Shown here piece after piece: positions 44,390 to 53,102 of a stretch of 64,000 nucleotides of DNA. Position numbers and translations under genes: made by a program. How positions within the stretch are numbered: the first letter of the stretch is position 1; every line of letters starts with the position of its first letter. Origin of the DNA: Mesorhizobium sp. B1-1-8 (GTDB lineage Bacteria; Pseudomonadota; Alphaproteobacteria; Rhizobiales; Rhizobiaceae); assembly GCF_006442795.2 (NCBI RefSeq), contig NZ_CP083956.1, positions 4,007,501 to 4,071,500 on the forward strand, written 5' to 3'. Below the pieces are notes generated by a model, which had not been told where the DNA came from, ran no database searches, and saw only the letters and a program-made list of their open reading frames with translations.

Positions 44390-45925
44390 TCACGACGCAA
44401 TTCCCGGCAACACCACCGCGTTCGCCGCCTTTACCGCGGCGCCGCTGCGCACCATAGCGATCGCCTTTTCCATGTCGGGATGGAAATGGCGGTCGTTGTC
44501 GAGATGCGGCACCTCGGCGCGAACCAGCTTGCGCACCGCCTCCAGTGCTTCGCTCGAAGCGAGCGGGGCGTGGAAATCGCAGCCCTGAGCTGCCGCCAGC
44601 AACTCGATGCCGATCACCGCCGTTGCATTTTCCACCATGCCGAGCAGCCGGCGGGCGCCATGCGCGGCCATCGAGACATGGTCTTCCTGGTTGGCCGAGG
44701 TCGGGATCGAATCGACGCTTGCCGGATAGGCCCTCTGCTTGTTTTCCGAAACGAGTGCCGCCGCCGTCACCTGCGGAATCATGAAGCCTGAATTCAAACC
44801 GGGCTTCGGCGTCAGAAAAGCCGGCATGCCGGACAGCGCCGGGTCGACCAGCATGGCGATGCGCCGCTCCGACAGCGAGCCGATCTCGCAGACGGCAAGC
44901 GCGATCATGTCGGCGGCGAAGGCCACCGGCTCGGCATGGAAATTGCCGCCGGAAAGCGCAGTATCGTCCTCGACGAAGATCAGCGGATTGTCGGTGACGC
45001 CGTTTGCCTCGGTCTGAAGCGTATCGGCCGCCTTGCGAAGAACGTCGAGCGCGGCGCCCATGACCTGCGGCTGGCAGCGCAGGCAGTACGGATCCTGCAC
45101 GCGCTCGTCGCCGACACGGTGCGATTCACGAATGGCGCTGCCGGCCATCAGGCTGCGCAGCGCGTCCGCGGTCTCGATCTGGCCGTGATGCTTTCTGAGC
45201 AGATGGATGCGCGGATCGAAAGGCGCGTCCGAGCCCTTAGCGGCGTCAGTTGAAAGCGCGCCGGCAACCAGCGCCGACTGGTAAAGCACCTCGGCCTCGA
45301 ACAGGCCAGCCAGCGCGAAAGCCGTCGAGAACTGGGTGCCGTTGAGCAGCGCCAGGCCTTCCTTGGCGCCGAGCGTCACCGGCTCCAGCCCGTGCGAGAC
45401 AAAGGCGACCTTGGCCGGGAAGCGGCCATGCGGGGTAAAACATTCGCCGACGCCGATCATGACGGCGGTCATGTGCGACAGCGGCGCGAGGTCGCCCGAT
45501 GCGCCGACCGAACCTTGCGCCGGCACCACCGGGATAACGTCGTTGGCAAGCATCCCTTCGAGCAGGTCGATAGTCCCGGCGCGAACACCGGAGGCGCCCT
45601 GGGCAAGGCTGGCGAGCTTCAGCGCCATCATCAGCCGCACCACCGCGGCCGGCATCGGCTCGCCGACGCCGGCGGCATGCGAGAGCACGATGTTGCGCTG
45701 GAGCGTTTCGAGATCGGCGGCCGGGATGCGGACGCTGGCAAGCTTCCCGAAGCCGGTGTTGATGCCATAGACCGGCTCGCCTTTGGCGACAATGCGGGCA
45801 ACCGCATCGGCGCTGGCCTTGATCTTCAGGCGGCAGGCGCCGTCAAGCTTCGGCACCGCGCCGCGATAGATGGAGCGCCAGTCGGCCAGCGTCGCATTGC
45901 CGGGCTTCAAGATGAGTTCGGTCAT
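44390..45925 (-). CDS. hutH: Histidine ammonia-lyase HutH
   Basis: Deaminates L-histidine to urocanate using the self-made MIO group. 511 residues. The MIO precursor Ala-Ser-Gly is at 142-144 in [14 protein letters not shown], with [10 protein letters not shown] at 54-63, [14 protein letters not shown] and [12 protein letters not shown] further on. Full length and intact. Its ATG overlaps the hutI stop by four bases, so the first two pathway genes are coupled. The B2 repeat follows its stop codon. Confidence 0.97.
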   Translation of the reverse strand: MTELILKPGNATLADWRSIYRGAVPKLDGACRLKIKASADAVARIVAKGEPVYGINTGFGKLASVRIPAADLETLQRNIVLSHAAGVGEPMPAAVVRLMMALKLASLAQGASGVRAGTIDLLEGMLANDVIPVVPAQGSVGASGDLAPLSHMTAVMIGVGECFTPHGRFPAKVAFVSHGLEPVTLGAKEGLALLNGTQFSTAFALAGLFEAEVLYQSALVAGALSTDAAKGSDAPFDPRIHLLRKHHGQIETADALRSLMAGSAIRESHRVGDERVQDPYCLRCQPQVMGAALDVLRKAADTLQTEANGVTDNPLIFVEDDTALSGGNFHAEPVAFAADMIALAVCEIGSLSERRIAMLVDPALSGMPAFLTPKPGLNSGFMIPQVTAAALVSENKQRAYPASVDSIPTSANQEDHVSMAAHGARRLLGMVENATAVIGIELLAAAQGCDFHAPLASSEALEAVRKLVRAEVPHLDNDRHFHPDMEKAIAMVRSGAAVKAANAVVLPGIAS

Positions 45926-47154
45926 TGTCCTCTCCAGATGCGGGCATGGAGCGGGTTGAAGCCCATGCGGTAGACGAGTTCGGCCGGCCGCTCGATGTCC
46001 CAGATGGCGAGGTCGGCCGATTTGCCGGCTTCCAGCGTGCCGGTCTTGTAGAGCAGTCCCAATGCACGTGCGGCCTCACGGGTGAGGCCGGCCAGGCATT
46101 CGTCGACCGTCATGCCGAACAGCGTCGCGGCCATGTTCATGGTCAGCAGCAGCGAAGTGAGCGGCGAGGTGCCGGGATTGCTGTCGGTGGCGACAGCCAT
46201 CTTCACGCCGTGCCGGCGGAACAGCTCGACCGGCGGCTTTTTGGTCTCGCGAATGAAATAATAAGCGCCGGGCAGGATTGTCGCCACGGTGCCGACCTTG
46301 GCCATCGCCTCGGCGCCTTTCTCGTCGGTGTATTCGAGATGATCGGCCGACAGCGCTGCATAGCGCGCGGCAAGCTCGGCGCCATGCAGGTTCGACAACT
46401 GGTCGGCGTGAAGCTTCACCGGCAGGCCGAGCGCCCTGGCCTTATCGAAGACGCGCGCCATCTGCTCCGGCGAGAAGGCAATGCCCTCGCAAAATCCGTC
46501 GACGGCGTCGGCAAGCTTTTCGGCAGCGACCCCCGGCAGGATCGTACCGGCAACGAGGTCGATGAAAGCATCCTTGTCACCCTTGGCCTCCGGCGGTAGC
46601 GCGTGGGCGGCGAGGCACGTCGTACGGATCGTCACCGGACGCCCATCGGCCAGTCGGCGGGCGGCGCGCAGCGATTTCTTTTCGTTGTCGAGGTCGAGGC
46701 CGTAGCCCGATTTGACCTCGACCGTGGTGACGCCTTCGGCCATCAGCGCGTCGAGACGCGGCAGCGTCTGGGCGATCAATTCGTCTTCGCTCGCGGCGCG
46801 GAGCGCTTTGACCGAGGACACGATGCCGCCGCCTGCGCGCGCCACTTCTTCATAGGTGGCGCCGGCCAGCCGCATCTCGAATTCATTGGCGCGGTTGCCG
46901 GCATAGACGAGATGCGTGTGGCAGTCGATCAGGCCAGGCGTGATCCAGCGCCCCCAGCAATCGGTGATCTCCGCGCCTTGCCCGACGGAGGCCGGCATGT
47001 CGGCCTCGGCGCCGGCGTAGACGATAAGCCCGTCGCGTGCCGCGACAGCGCCCTTTTCGACGATGCCCAATCCGGCCGCGCCGTCGGCCATCGTCGCCAG
47101 GCGCGCATTGCGCCAGAGACGAAGACCGCTCTTCCCGTTTGCTCCACCCATCAT
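45922..47154 (-). CDS. hutI: Imidazolonepropionase HutI
   Basis: Opens the ring of 4-imidazolone-5-propionate to give N-formimino-L-glutamate. About 410 residues of the amidohydrolase superfamily. The metal pair is in [20 protein letters not shown], with [28 protein letters not shown] and [16 protein letters not shown]. The start at ATG 47154 is set by GGAAAAG upstream; 47163 and 47151 are alternatives. First gene of the minus-strand hut operon, facing hutF across the operator. Confidence 0.95.
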   Translation of the reverse strand: MMGGANGKSGLRLWRNARLATMADGAAGLGIVEKGAVAARDGLIVYAGAEADMPASVGQGAEITDCWGRWITPGLIDCHTHLVYAGNRANEFEMRLAGATYEEVARAGGGIVSSVKALRAASEDELIAQTLPRLDALMAEGVTTVEVKSGYGLDLDNEKKSLRAARRLADGRPVTIRTTCLAAHALPPEAKGDKDAFIDLVAGTILPGVAAEKLADAVDGFCEGIAFSPEQMARVFDKARALGLPVKLHADQLSNLHGAELAARYAALSADHLEYTDEKGAEAMAKVGTVATILPGAYYFIRETKKPPVELFRRHGVKMAVATDSNPGTSPLTSLLLTMNMAATLFGMTVDECLAGLTREAARALGLLYKTGTLEAGKSADLAIWDIERPAELVYRMGFNPLHARIWRGQ

Positions 47155-47179
47155 CTTTTCCATTTGAAAGGATGAGGAT

Positions 47180-47193
47180 TATGTATATACATA
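47180..47193. promoter_or_regulatory. Probable HutC operator between hutI and hutF
   Basis: TATGTATATACATA is a perfect 14-bp palindrome with core GTATATAC, fitting the GT-N-TA-N-AC consensus of HutC-subfamily GntR repressors and resembling known HutC sites of pseudomonads. It lies in the 94-base divergent gap, so one site could control both hut transcripts. Urocanate is the usual inducer (established for HutC). Confidence 0.75.
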
Positions 47194-47248
47194 TTGGAAT
47201 GCGACGCAAGTGGCATCGTCGCTCGCACACTCAAATTCGGAGACGAAC

Positions 47249-48604
47249 GTGACGGCGATCTTTGCGGAACAGGCGCTGCTGCCCGATGGATGGCAAGGCA
47301 AGGTGCGGATCGTGTTCGATGGTGGTCGCATACGCACGATCGAGGCGGGCGCCGATCCTCAGGCTGGCGACGAGCGCCTTGCGATTGTCCTGCCCGGCAT
47401 GCCCAATCTGCACAGTCACGCCTTCCAGCGCGGCATGGCCGGCCTTGCCGAATTGCGCGGGCCTTCGGCCGACAGTTTCTGGAGCTGGCGCGAGGTGATG
47501 TACCGCTTCGCGCTGTCGATGACGCCGGACCAGGTCGAGGCGGTCGCAGCGCAGCTCTATGTCGAGATGCTGGAGGCCGGGTTTTCGCGGGTTGGCGAGT
47601 TTCATTATCTTCACCATGACCGCGACGGAAAGCCTTACGCCAACATCGCCGAAATGGCTGAGCGGATCGCCGCGGCGGCGGCCGGGACCGGCATTGGCCT
47701 GACGTTGCTGCCGGTTTTTTACGCCCATTCGTCCTTCGGCGGTGCCGCACCCAATGAAGGCCAGCGGCGATTCATCAATGATGTCGGGCGCTTCGGGCGG
47801 CTGCTTGAGAAGAGCCGCGAAAGCGTATCCGGGCTGGAGCAGGCCGTCGTCGGCGTTGCGCCGCACAGCCTGCGCGCCGCTACACCGGACGAGCTCAATG
47901 CCGTCGCCGCGATGGCGCCGGATGGTCCGATCCACATCCATGTCGCCGAGCAGGTAAAGGAAGTCGAGGATTGCGTTGCCTGGTCGGGCAAGCGACCGGT
48001 GGAGTTCCTGCTTAGCCAGGCGTCGGTGGACAAGCGCTGGTGCCTGATCCACGCCACGCATATGACCGAGGCCGAGACGCTTCGCATGGCCAAGAGCGGC
48101 GCAGTCGCCGGGCTCTGCCCGATCACCGAGGCCAATCTCGGCGACGGCACTTTCGCAGCCCCGCTTTTCATCGAGCATGGCGGCCGCTTCGGGGTCGGTT
48201 CCGATTCCAACGTGCTGATCGGCCTGCCGGATGAGCTAAGACAGCTCGAATATTCGCAGCGCCTGGCGCACCGCGCCCGCAATGTGCTGGCGCGCGCCGG
48301 CGGTTCGACCGGCCGCGCGCTGTTCGATGCCGCACTCGACGGCGGCAGCCAGGCGCTCGGCGCCGGGCCGTCACGGATCGCCGCCGGCGGTCCGGCCGAT
48401 TTCGTGTCGCTCGACCACAACCATCCATCGCTTGCCGGCAAGGCTGGCGACGCCATCCTCGATGCCTGGATCTTCGCCAATGGCAGCACCGTCGATTGCG
48501 TGTGGGTGCACGGGAGAAAGCAGGTCAGCGCCGGCAGGCATGCCAGGCGTGAGGCGGTCGCCGAGCGGTTCCGCAAGGCGATGTCGGCGCTTTCCGAAAG
48601 CTGA
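47249..48604 (+). CDS. hutF: Formimidoylglutamate deiminase HutF
   Basis: Deiminates N-formimino-L-glutamate to N-formylglutamate plus ammonia. About 451 residues from GTG 47249, chosen because GGAG lies upstream and the protein starts VTAIFAEQALLPDGW. Amidohydrolase signatures are MPNLHSHAFQRGMAG, YLHHDRDGKPY, HIHVAEQ and LIHATHM, followed by GSDSNVLIGLPDEL. Its presence defines the five-step route with HutG. The stop overlaps the hutC ATG by one base. Confidence 0.95.
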   Translation: MTAIFAEQALLPDGWQGKVRIVFDGGRIRTIEAGADPQAGDERLAIVLPGMPNLHSHAFQRGMAGLAELRGPSADSFWSWREVMYRFALSMTPDQVEAVAAQLYVEMLEAGFSRVGEFHYLHHDRDGKPYANIAEMAERIAAAAAGTGIGLTLLPVFYAHSSFGGAAPNEGQRRFINDVGRFGRLLEKSRESVSGLEQAVVGVAPHSLRAATPDELNAVAAMAPDGPIHIHVAEQVKEVEDCVAWSGKRPVEFLLSQASVDKRWCLIHATHMTEAETLRMAKSGAVAGLCPITEANLGDGTFAAPLFIEHGGRFGVGSDSNVLIGLPDELRQLEYSQRLAHRARNVLARAGGSTGRALFDAALDGGSQALGAGPSRIAAGGPADFVSLDHNHPSLAGKAGDAILDAWIFANGSTVDCVWVHGRKQVSAGRHARREAVAERFRKAMSALSES

Positions 48605-49356
48605 TGTCGATGAGCTTGGTCGAAACGGCGGAGATCGAATACGGCGAGACCGTCTCGCTGCATCAGCGCATCCTGTCCGACATCCGCGAAAAGATCCTGT
48701 CGGGTGCCTGGGCGCCGGGCCATCGCATCCCGTTCGAGCACGAGCTGACGGCTCAGTACGATTGCTCGCGCATGACGGTGAACAAAGCGCTGTCTCAGTT
48801 GGCCAAGGCCGGGCTGATCGAGCGCCGTCGGCGTTCCGGCAGCTTTGTCCGCCAGCCGCAGTCGCAAGCGGCGGTGCTGGAAATCCATGACATCAGGATC
48901 GAAGTCGAGGCGCTCGGCCTGCCCTATCGCTACGGGCGGCTGTCAAGGCTGAAACGGCGCAGCAGCGCCGAGGACCGGACGAGACTGGGGCTTGCCGCCA
49001 CGGGACCGGTGCTGTCGCTCGAATGCCTGCATTTTGCCGGCGAGCGGCCGTTCGCGCTCGAGCAGCGTCTGATCAATCTTTCAGCCGTGGCCGAGGCCGG
49101 CGAGGAAGAGTTTTTGGACATCGCGCCCGGCCCGTGGCTGATCGGTCGGGTGCCGTGGAGCGAGGCCGAGCACCGCATCCGCGCCGTTGCGGCCGATGAT
49201 CCTGTCGCCGATGCGCTTGATATCGATCCCGGGGCGCCCTGCCTGGTGGTCGAGCGGCGGACCTGGAGCGCCGAGCATCCGGTGACGCATGTGCGGTTTG
49301 TCTATCCGGCGGAAAGCCATACGCTGGTGGCAAGGTTCACGCCGTCACGGGGATGA
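48604..49356 (+). CDS. hutC: Histidine utilisation repressor HutC (GntR/HutC family)
   Basis: 250 residues. The N-terminal winged helix (LHQRILSDIREKILSGAWAP, FEHELTAQYDCSRMTVNKAL, AGLIERRRRSGSFV) is followed by a UTRA ligand-binding domain (ARFTPSRG end) that senses urocanate. ATG 48604 overlaps the hutF stop (TGATG); ATG 48610 is possible. It represses both hut operons, most likely by binding the palindrome at 47180-47193, and because it sits in the hutF operon it controls itself. Confidence 0.93.
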   Translation: MSMSLVETAEIEYGETVSLHQRILSDIREKILSGAWAPGHRIPFEHELTAQYDCSRMTVNKALSQLAKAGLIERRRRSGSFVRQPQSQAAVLEIHDIRIEVEALGLPYRYGRLSRLKRRSSAEDRTRLGLAATGPVLSLECLHFAGERPFALEQRLINLSAVAEAGEEEFLDIAPGPWLIGRVPWSEAEHRIRAVAADDPVADALDIDPGAPCLVVERRTWSAEHPVTHVRFVYPAESHTLVARFTPSRG

Positions 49357-49504
49357 GTGATCTCCCGCCTCGAGGGGGGAGATGTCGCCGAAGGCGACAG
49401 AGGGGGCCGCCTCGGGTGGAGCGCCAACCTCATCTGCCGCAGGACGCCGAGCCCAGTCGGACCGACCCCCTCTGACCGCTTCGCGGCCATCTCCCCCTCA
49501 AAGG

Positions 49505-50801
49505 CAGGGCTGTCCGGGGAAAGTTATTCATAATCGAAGCCCAACTGGTTTGGGGATGTTCGATCCCTTCGGCGGCTCGAATTGATCGGAGGCGGCTTGT
49601 TGATGGCCTCGATTCTTCGGCGCTCGAGCAGGCATTGGCTAACCAGATCGGTGAAGCGCAGGATGGGCATGGCGATGCGGTAGGTCCGGGCGGCGATGCG
49701 CAGCAGCGCATAGGCGATCATGGCGGCGAAGAGCTGCAGGCGGATGGCGTTGTCGTTGTTGCCGAGGAACCTGCGTATCTTGAGATGCTGTTTGATCCAA
49801 CGGAACAAGAGTTCGATCTGCCAGCGGCCCTTATAGAGCGCGGCAATCTCAACGGCCGGGCGCTTGAGATCGTTGGTCAGCAGCGTGATGGTGTCGCCGT
49901 CCTGGCGCTTGACGATCAGGCGGCGCAATTTGATCGGCAGCTTGCAGTGGGTTTTGCCGGCAAGGCTCACCTCAGCGTCGTCGAGAACGGTGAAGCCGTC
50001 GCCCCGCGCGACCTTGACGGGACGTTCGGAGAGCACCTCGAGCCCCATGTTGGATTTGGGTCGGGTGACGAAGAAAGCTTGGGCTGCGGCGATCTGCGTC
50101 CACCAGCCGTAATGGCAATAACCCTTGTCGAACACATAGGTCGCGCCCTTCTCGATGGCGATCGTGCGGCCGACCTGGGCATCGTTGACGTTGGCATCGG
50201 TGATGTCGAGGATGCGCGGGCAATCGGCGTTGGGATCATAGACGACGTGCATCTTCATGCCGCGGATGCGACCGTTCGACTTGGCCCAGCCGCACAACTT
50301 GCCGAGCGGGATCGGTGTGGAATCGATCAGCCGCAGCATAGCGGTGCCCTCACGGCGTGTCTGCCGGTCGAGTTGGTTGGCGAGCAGGCCGAAGATCTCG
50401 GCAAAGACGGCGACGGGGCGCCTGCGGCCGGCATCCGACAAGGTCGAGCGCCGCAACACGTCACTGCCCAGATGGTAATGATGCTGGCCGTTGGCGTTCC
50501 AGCCGGCTTCCAGGCTGCGAAGGCTCGCACTACCGCTGAGCTGGGCATAGATCAGCACCATGAGATGGTCCCAACTTCTGAACGACTTGTCGTAGGCGTC
50601 CCCGCCATGGCTATCCACAATCGTCTGGAAGCGGCGGCGATTGATCGGTTCAACCAGCTTGCCAAGAATGCTAGGCGTAAAGCGCATGCCCCGTCCCCTT
50701 TCTGAGTCTCGACAACCAGAAGGTAGACGGAAAATCCCCGTCTTACGGGGCATGCGCCTGCGGCATTTCGATTCACCAAACACTTTCCCCGGACAGCCCT
50801 G
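49505..50801 (-). mobile_element. Intact IS4-family insertion sequence (1297 bp)
   Basis: Perfect 20-bp terminal inverted repeats: CAGGGCTGTCCGGGGAAAGT at 49505-49524 and its complement at 50782-50801. It is flanked by the 9-bp target duplication CCTCAAAGG (49496-49504 and 50802-50810). One transposase gene without stops. Identical ends and duplication indicate a recent, probably functional insertion. Confidence 0.96.
49524..50687 (-). CDS. IS4-family transposase
   Basis: 387 residues from ATG 50687. The N-terminal DUF4372-type domain (MRFTPSILGKLVEPINRRRF, YDKSFRSWDHLMVLIYAQLS) precedes the DDE core: LRLIDSTPIPLGKLCGWA (first Asp), YVFDKGYCHYGWWTQ (second Asp) and YKGRWQIELLFRWIKQHLK, the Y-x2-R-x3-E-x6-K signature of IS4. 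Its TAA stop lies at the inner edge of the left terminal repeat. The open frame continues upstream to 51314 through the IS end into the RidA region, which is chance. Confidence 0.95.
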   Translation of the reverse strand: MRFTPSILGKLVEPINRRRFQTIVDSHGGDAYDKSFRSWDHLMVLIYAQLSGSASLRSLEAGWNANGQHHYHLGSDVLRRSTLSDAGRRRPVAVFAEIFGLLANQLDRQTRREGTAMLRLIDSTPIPLGKLCGWAKSNGRIRGMKMHVVYDPNADCPRILDITDANVNDAQVGRTIAIEKGATYVFDKGYCHYGWWTQIAAAQAFFVTRPKSNMGLEVLSERPVKVARGDGFTVLDDAEVSLAGKTHCKLPIKLRRLIVKRQDGDTITLLTNDLKRPAVEIAALYKGRWQIELLFRWIKQHLKIRRFLGNNDNAIRLQLFAAMIAYALLRIAARTYRIAMPILRFTDLVSQCLLERRRIEAINKPPPINSSRRRDRTSPNQLGFDYE

Positions 50802-50827
50802 CCTCAAAGGGGGAGATAATGCTCGCC

Positions 50828-51172
50828 TCAGATCGCCGCCGTGATGATAATCTCGACCAGATATTCCGGGGCGGCGAGTTTGGCTTCGCCGGTGGCGCGG
50901 GCGGGCGTGTGGCCCTTCGGCACCCATTTGTCCCACTCCGAATTCATCTCGGCGAAGGTGCCCATGTCGGCCAGCCAGATGATCGCCTGCACGATCTTGG
51001 TCTTGTCGGTGCCGGCCTGGGCCAGCAATTCGTCGACGGTCTTGAGGATGTCGCGGGTCTGCGAGGCGACGTTGCCGCCGGGCTCGCCGACTTGGCCGGC
51101 CAGATAGACGGTGTTGCCGTGGATAACGATCTGGCTCATGCGCGGGCCAACATCGATGCGCCGAATGCTCAT
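50828..51172 (-). CDS. RidA family protein
   Basis: 114 residues from ATG 51172 (AAGGAA upstream). Small trimeric YjgF/RidA-type enamine/imine deaminase, starting MSIRRIDVGPRMSQIVIHG, with VYLAGQVGEPGG, DILKTVDELLAQAGTDK and AAPEYLVEIIITAAI. The catalytic Arg of true RidA should lie in the C-terminal PPRATGE-like phrase; here the phrase is HTPARATGEAKLA, so the Arg is present. Probably detoxifies 2-aminoacrylate or acts in a specific catabolic route. The IS4 insertion lies 26 bases beyond its stop. Confidence 0.88.
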   Translation of the reverse strand: MSIRRIDVGPRMSQIVIHGNTVYLAGQVGEPGGNVASQTRDILKTVDELLAQAGTDKTKIVQAIIWLADMGTFAEMNSEWDKWVPKGHTPARATGEAKLAAPEYLVEIIITAAI

Positions 51173-51340
51173 TTGAGAAGTTCCTTCGTTTTGAGGGTCG
51201 CGCCTGTTTAGAGTCCGAGCCGGCCCCGGGCAAGCCGGCCAAGGCGAAACCGATTGAGCCAATTGTCCGGTTTTCACCTCTGCTCATACACGCCGAGTTG
51301 ACCGCTCGCGTCACAAATCCGCCCGACGGTCATGTTGACT

Positions 51341-51356
51341 AATGTAATAACATCAC
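51341..51356. promoter_or_regulatory. Candidate Zur box upstream of aztA
   Basis: AATGTAATAACATCAC contains the imperfect palindrome ATGTAATAACAT, close to the ATGTTATAACAT-type core of alphaproteobacterial Zur sites. It lies about 50 bases ahead of the zinc transporter start, where a zinc-dependent repressor would be expected. Matching was done by eye. Confidence 0.5.
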
Positions 51357-51401
51357 ATATCGACAGACCTCTTGGTCTCGCGGACCGCCCGGGAACGTCT
51401 G

Positions 51402-52205
51402 ATGACAATTGCCTGCCTGACCTTCCGTGACCTGACGCTCGGCTACAACAGCCATCCCGCCATTCATCACCTCAACGGCACCGTTCGCAAAGGCTCGCTG
51501 ACCGCCGTCGTCGGCGCCAATGGCTCCGGCAAATCGACGCTGATGAAGGGTATTGTCGGCGTTTTGAAGCCGATGGAAGGCGTGGTGATCCGCGCACCCG
51601 GCGTGCGCACCGCCTACCTGCCGCAACAGTCGGAACTCGACCGCACATTTCCTGCTCGTGTCGTCGATCTGGTCTCGCTCGGGCTGTGGCCGAAGCGCGG
51701 CATGCTCGGTCGCTACACAAAGGAAGATCGCCGATCCGTCAGCAAGGCGCTGATGGCGGTCGGCCTCGGCGGTTTCGAGACGCGGCCGATCGACACGCTG
51801 TCCGGCGGGCAGCTGCAGCGCACGCTGTTTGCCCGCGTGCTTTTGCAGGACGCCGACCTCATCCTGCTGGACGAGCCGTTCAATGCGGTGGACGCGAAAA
51901 CGGTCGGCGACCTCGTCCAGCTTATAAAACGCTGGCACGGCGAGGAGCGCACCATCATGGTCGTCGTCCACGACCTCGAACTGGTGCGGCAGAATTTTCC
52001 CGAAACCTTGCTGCTTGCCCGCCAGCCGGTTGCGTGGGGCGATACCAGGGAGACGTTGCGGCCGGAGAACCTTCTCCGTGCTCGCCGCTTCCACGAGGCC
52101 TGGGAAGAGAACGCGCCGTGGTGCGAGCCCGACGAGCACGACCATAGTCACGACGTGCATCACGATCACGACCATCACCACGGCTCTGGACCGAGGGCGG
52201 CGTGA
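51402..52205 (+). CDS. aztA: Zinc ABC transporter ATPase AztA
   Basis: Cytosolic ATPase of a high-affinity zinc importer, 267 residues. Walker A is GANGSGKST, signature LSGGQLQR, Walker B LILLDEPF, and switch HDLE. The last 25 residues are histidine/aspartate-rich (EHDHSHDVHHDHDHHH), a likely zinc-sensing or zinc-buffering tail. Start at ATG 51402 with GGGAACG upstream; ORF sequence before it is ignored. First gene of aztABC, its stop overlapping aztB by one base. Confidence 0.9.
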   Translation: MTIACLTFRDLTLGYNSHPAIHHLNGTVRKGSLTAVVGANGSGKSTLMKGIVGVLKPMEGVVIRAPGVRTAYLPQQSELDRTFPARVVDLVSLGLWPKRGMLGRYTKEDRRSVSKALMAVGLGGFETRPIDTLSGGQLQRTLFARVLLQDADLILLDEPFNAVDAKTVGDLVQLIKRWHGEERTIMVVVHDLELVRQNFPETLLLARQPVAWGDTRETLRPENLLRARRFHEAWEENAPWCEPDEHDHSHDVHHDHDHHHGSGPRAA

Positions 52206-53080
52206 TGGATTTCCTCTACGGCCTCTTCATTGCCCCCTTCGCCGATTTCGCCTTCATGCAGCGGGCGCTGTTCGGCTCGCTGATGCTGTCGCTCGGTGCC
52301 TGCCCGGTCGGCGTCTTCCTGATGCTGCGGCGCATGAGCCTGTCGGGTGACGCGATGGCGCATGCGATCCTGCCGGGTGCCGCCGCCGGCTTCCTGCTCT
52401 ACGGCCTCGAAATCCTGCCAATGACCATCGGCGGGCTGATCGCCGGCATTATCGTCGCGCTCGGCGCAGGCGCGGTGTCGCGCTTCACCATCCAGCGCGA
52501 GGACGCCTCGATGGCGGCCTTCTATCTGATCTCGCTGGCGGTGGGCGTGCTGATGGTGTCGATCCGCGGCTCCAGCGTCGACCTCATGCATGTGCTGTTC
52601 GGCACGGTGCTGGCGCTTAACAACGAGGCGCTCATCCTGATCGGCGGCATCGTCGTGGTGACGCTCGCCAGCCTTGCCATATTCTGGCGGGCTTTGGTTG
52701 CCGAATGCCTCGACCCGCTGTTTCTGCGCTCGGTCAGCCGCATGGGAAGCCCGGTGCATTTCATCTTCCTCGGCCTCGTCGTGCTCAACCTCGTCGGTGG
52801 CTTCCAGGCGCTGGGTACGCTTTTATCCGTCGGGCTGATGATGCTGCCGGCCGCCGCCGCCCGCTTCTGGACGGCCCGCGTCGAGCCGATGTGCGTGCTG
52901 GCCGTGCTGATCGGTTTTGCTTCCTGCATTGCCGGGCTGCTGCTTTCCTATCACGCGTCGTTGCCCTCGGGTCCGGCCATCATCCTGTCGGCCGGCGTCG
53001 TTTATTTCTGCTCGATCCTGTTCGGCACGCGCGGCGCGCTGCGCGCCCGCATCGTGCACCACCGCCACCGAACCGCCTGA
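52205..53080 (+). CDS. aztB: Zinc ABC transporter permease AztB
   Basis: Inner-membrane permease of 291 residues, ABC-3 family. Eight or so hydrophobic segments: LFGSLMLSLGACPVGVFLML, MSLSGDAMAHAILPGAAAGF (the conserved loop contacting the ATPase) and VGGFQALGTLLSVGLMMLPA. Start ATG 52205 overlaps the aztA stop (TGATG). Carries zinc from AztC into the cytosol, powered by AztA. Confidence 0.92.
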   Translation: MDFLYGLFIAPFADFAFMQRALFGSLMLSLGACPVGVFLMLRRMSLSGDAMAHAILPGAAAGFLLYGLEILPMTIGGLIAGIIVALGAGAVSRFTIQREDASMAAFYLISLAVGVLMVSIRGSSVDLMHVLFGTVLALNNEALILIGGIVVVTLASLAIFWRALVAECLDPLFLRSVSRMGSPVHFIFLGLVVLNLVGGFQALGTLLSVGLMMLPAAAARFWTARVEPMCVLAVLIGFASCIAGLLLSYHASLPSGPAIILSAGVVYFCSILFGTRGALRARIVHHRHRTA

Positions 53081-53102
53081 TCCCAACCAAGGAGACTTCG
53101 CA

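Larger units (their letters stand above)
49358..50818. repeat. Family B palindromic repeat, copy 3, split by an IS
   Basis: The left part is 49358-49504 (TGATCTCCCGCC...GGGGGGAGATG, then CCATCTCCCCCTCAAAGG). The last ~16 bases lie beyond the IS at 50802-50818. Joining the two parts, with one copy of the duplicated nine bases, restores the closing hairpin CTCCCCCTCAAAGGGGGAG. Centre sequence diverges from the other B copies. Confidence 0.85.

Noticed and set aside
49524..51314. Single 596-aa open frame covering the transposase and the RidA region
   Set aside because: The frame crosses the IS terminal repeat and the target duplication and runs out of frame through the RidA gene. The transposase starts at ATG 50687 inside the IS and RidA has its own start at 51172.
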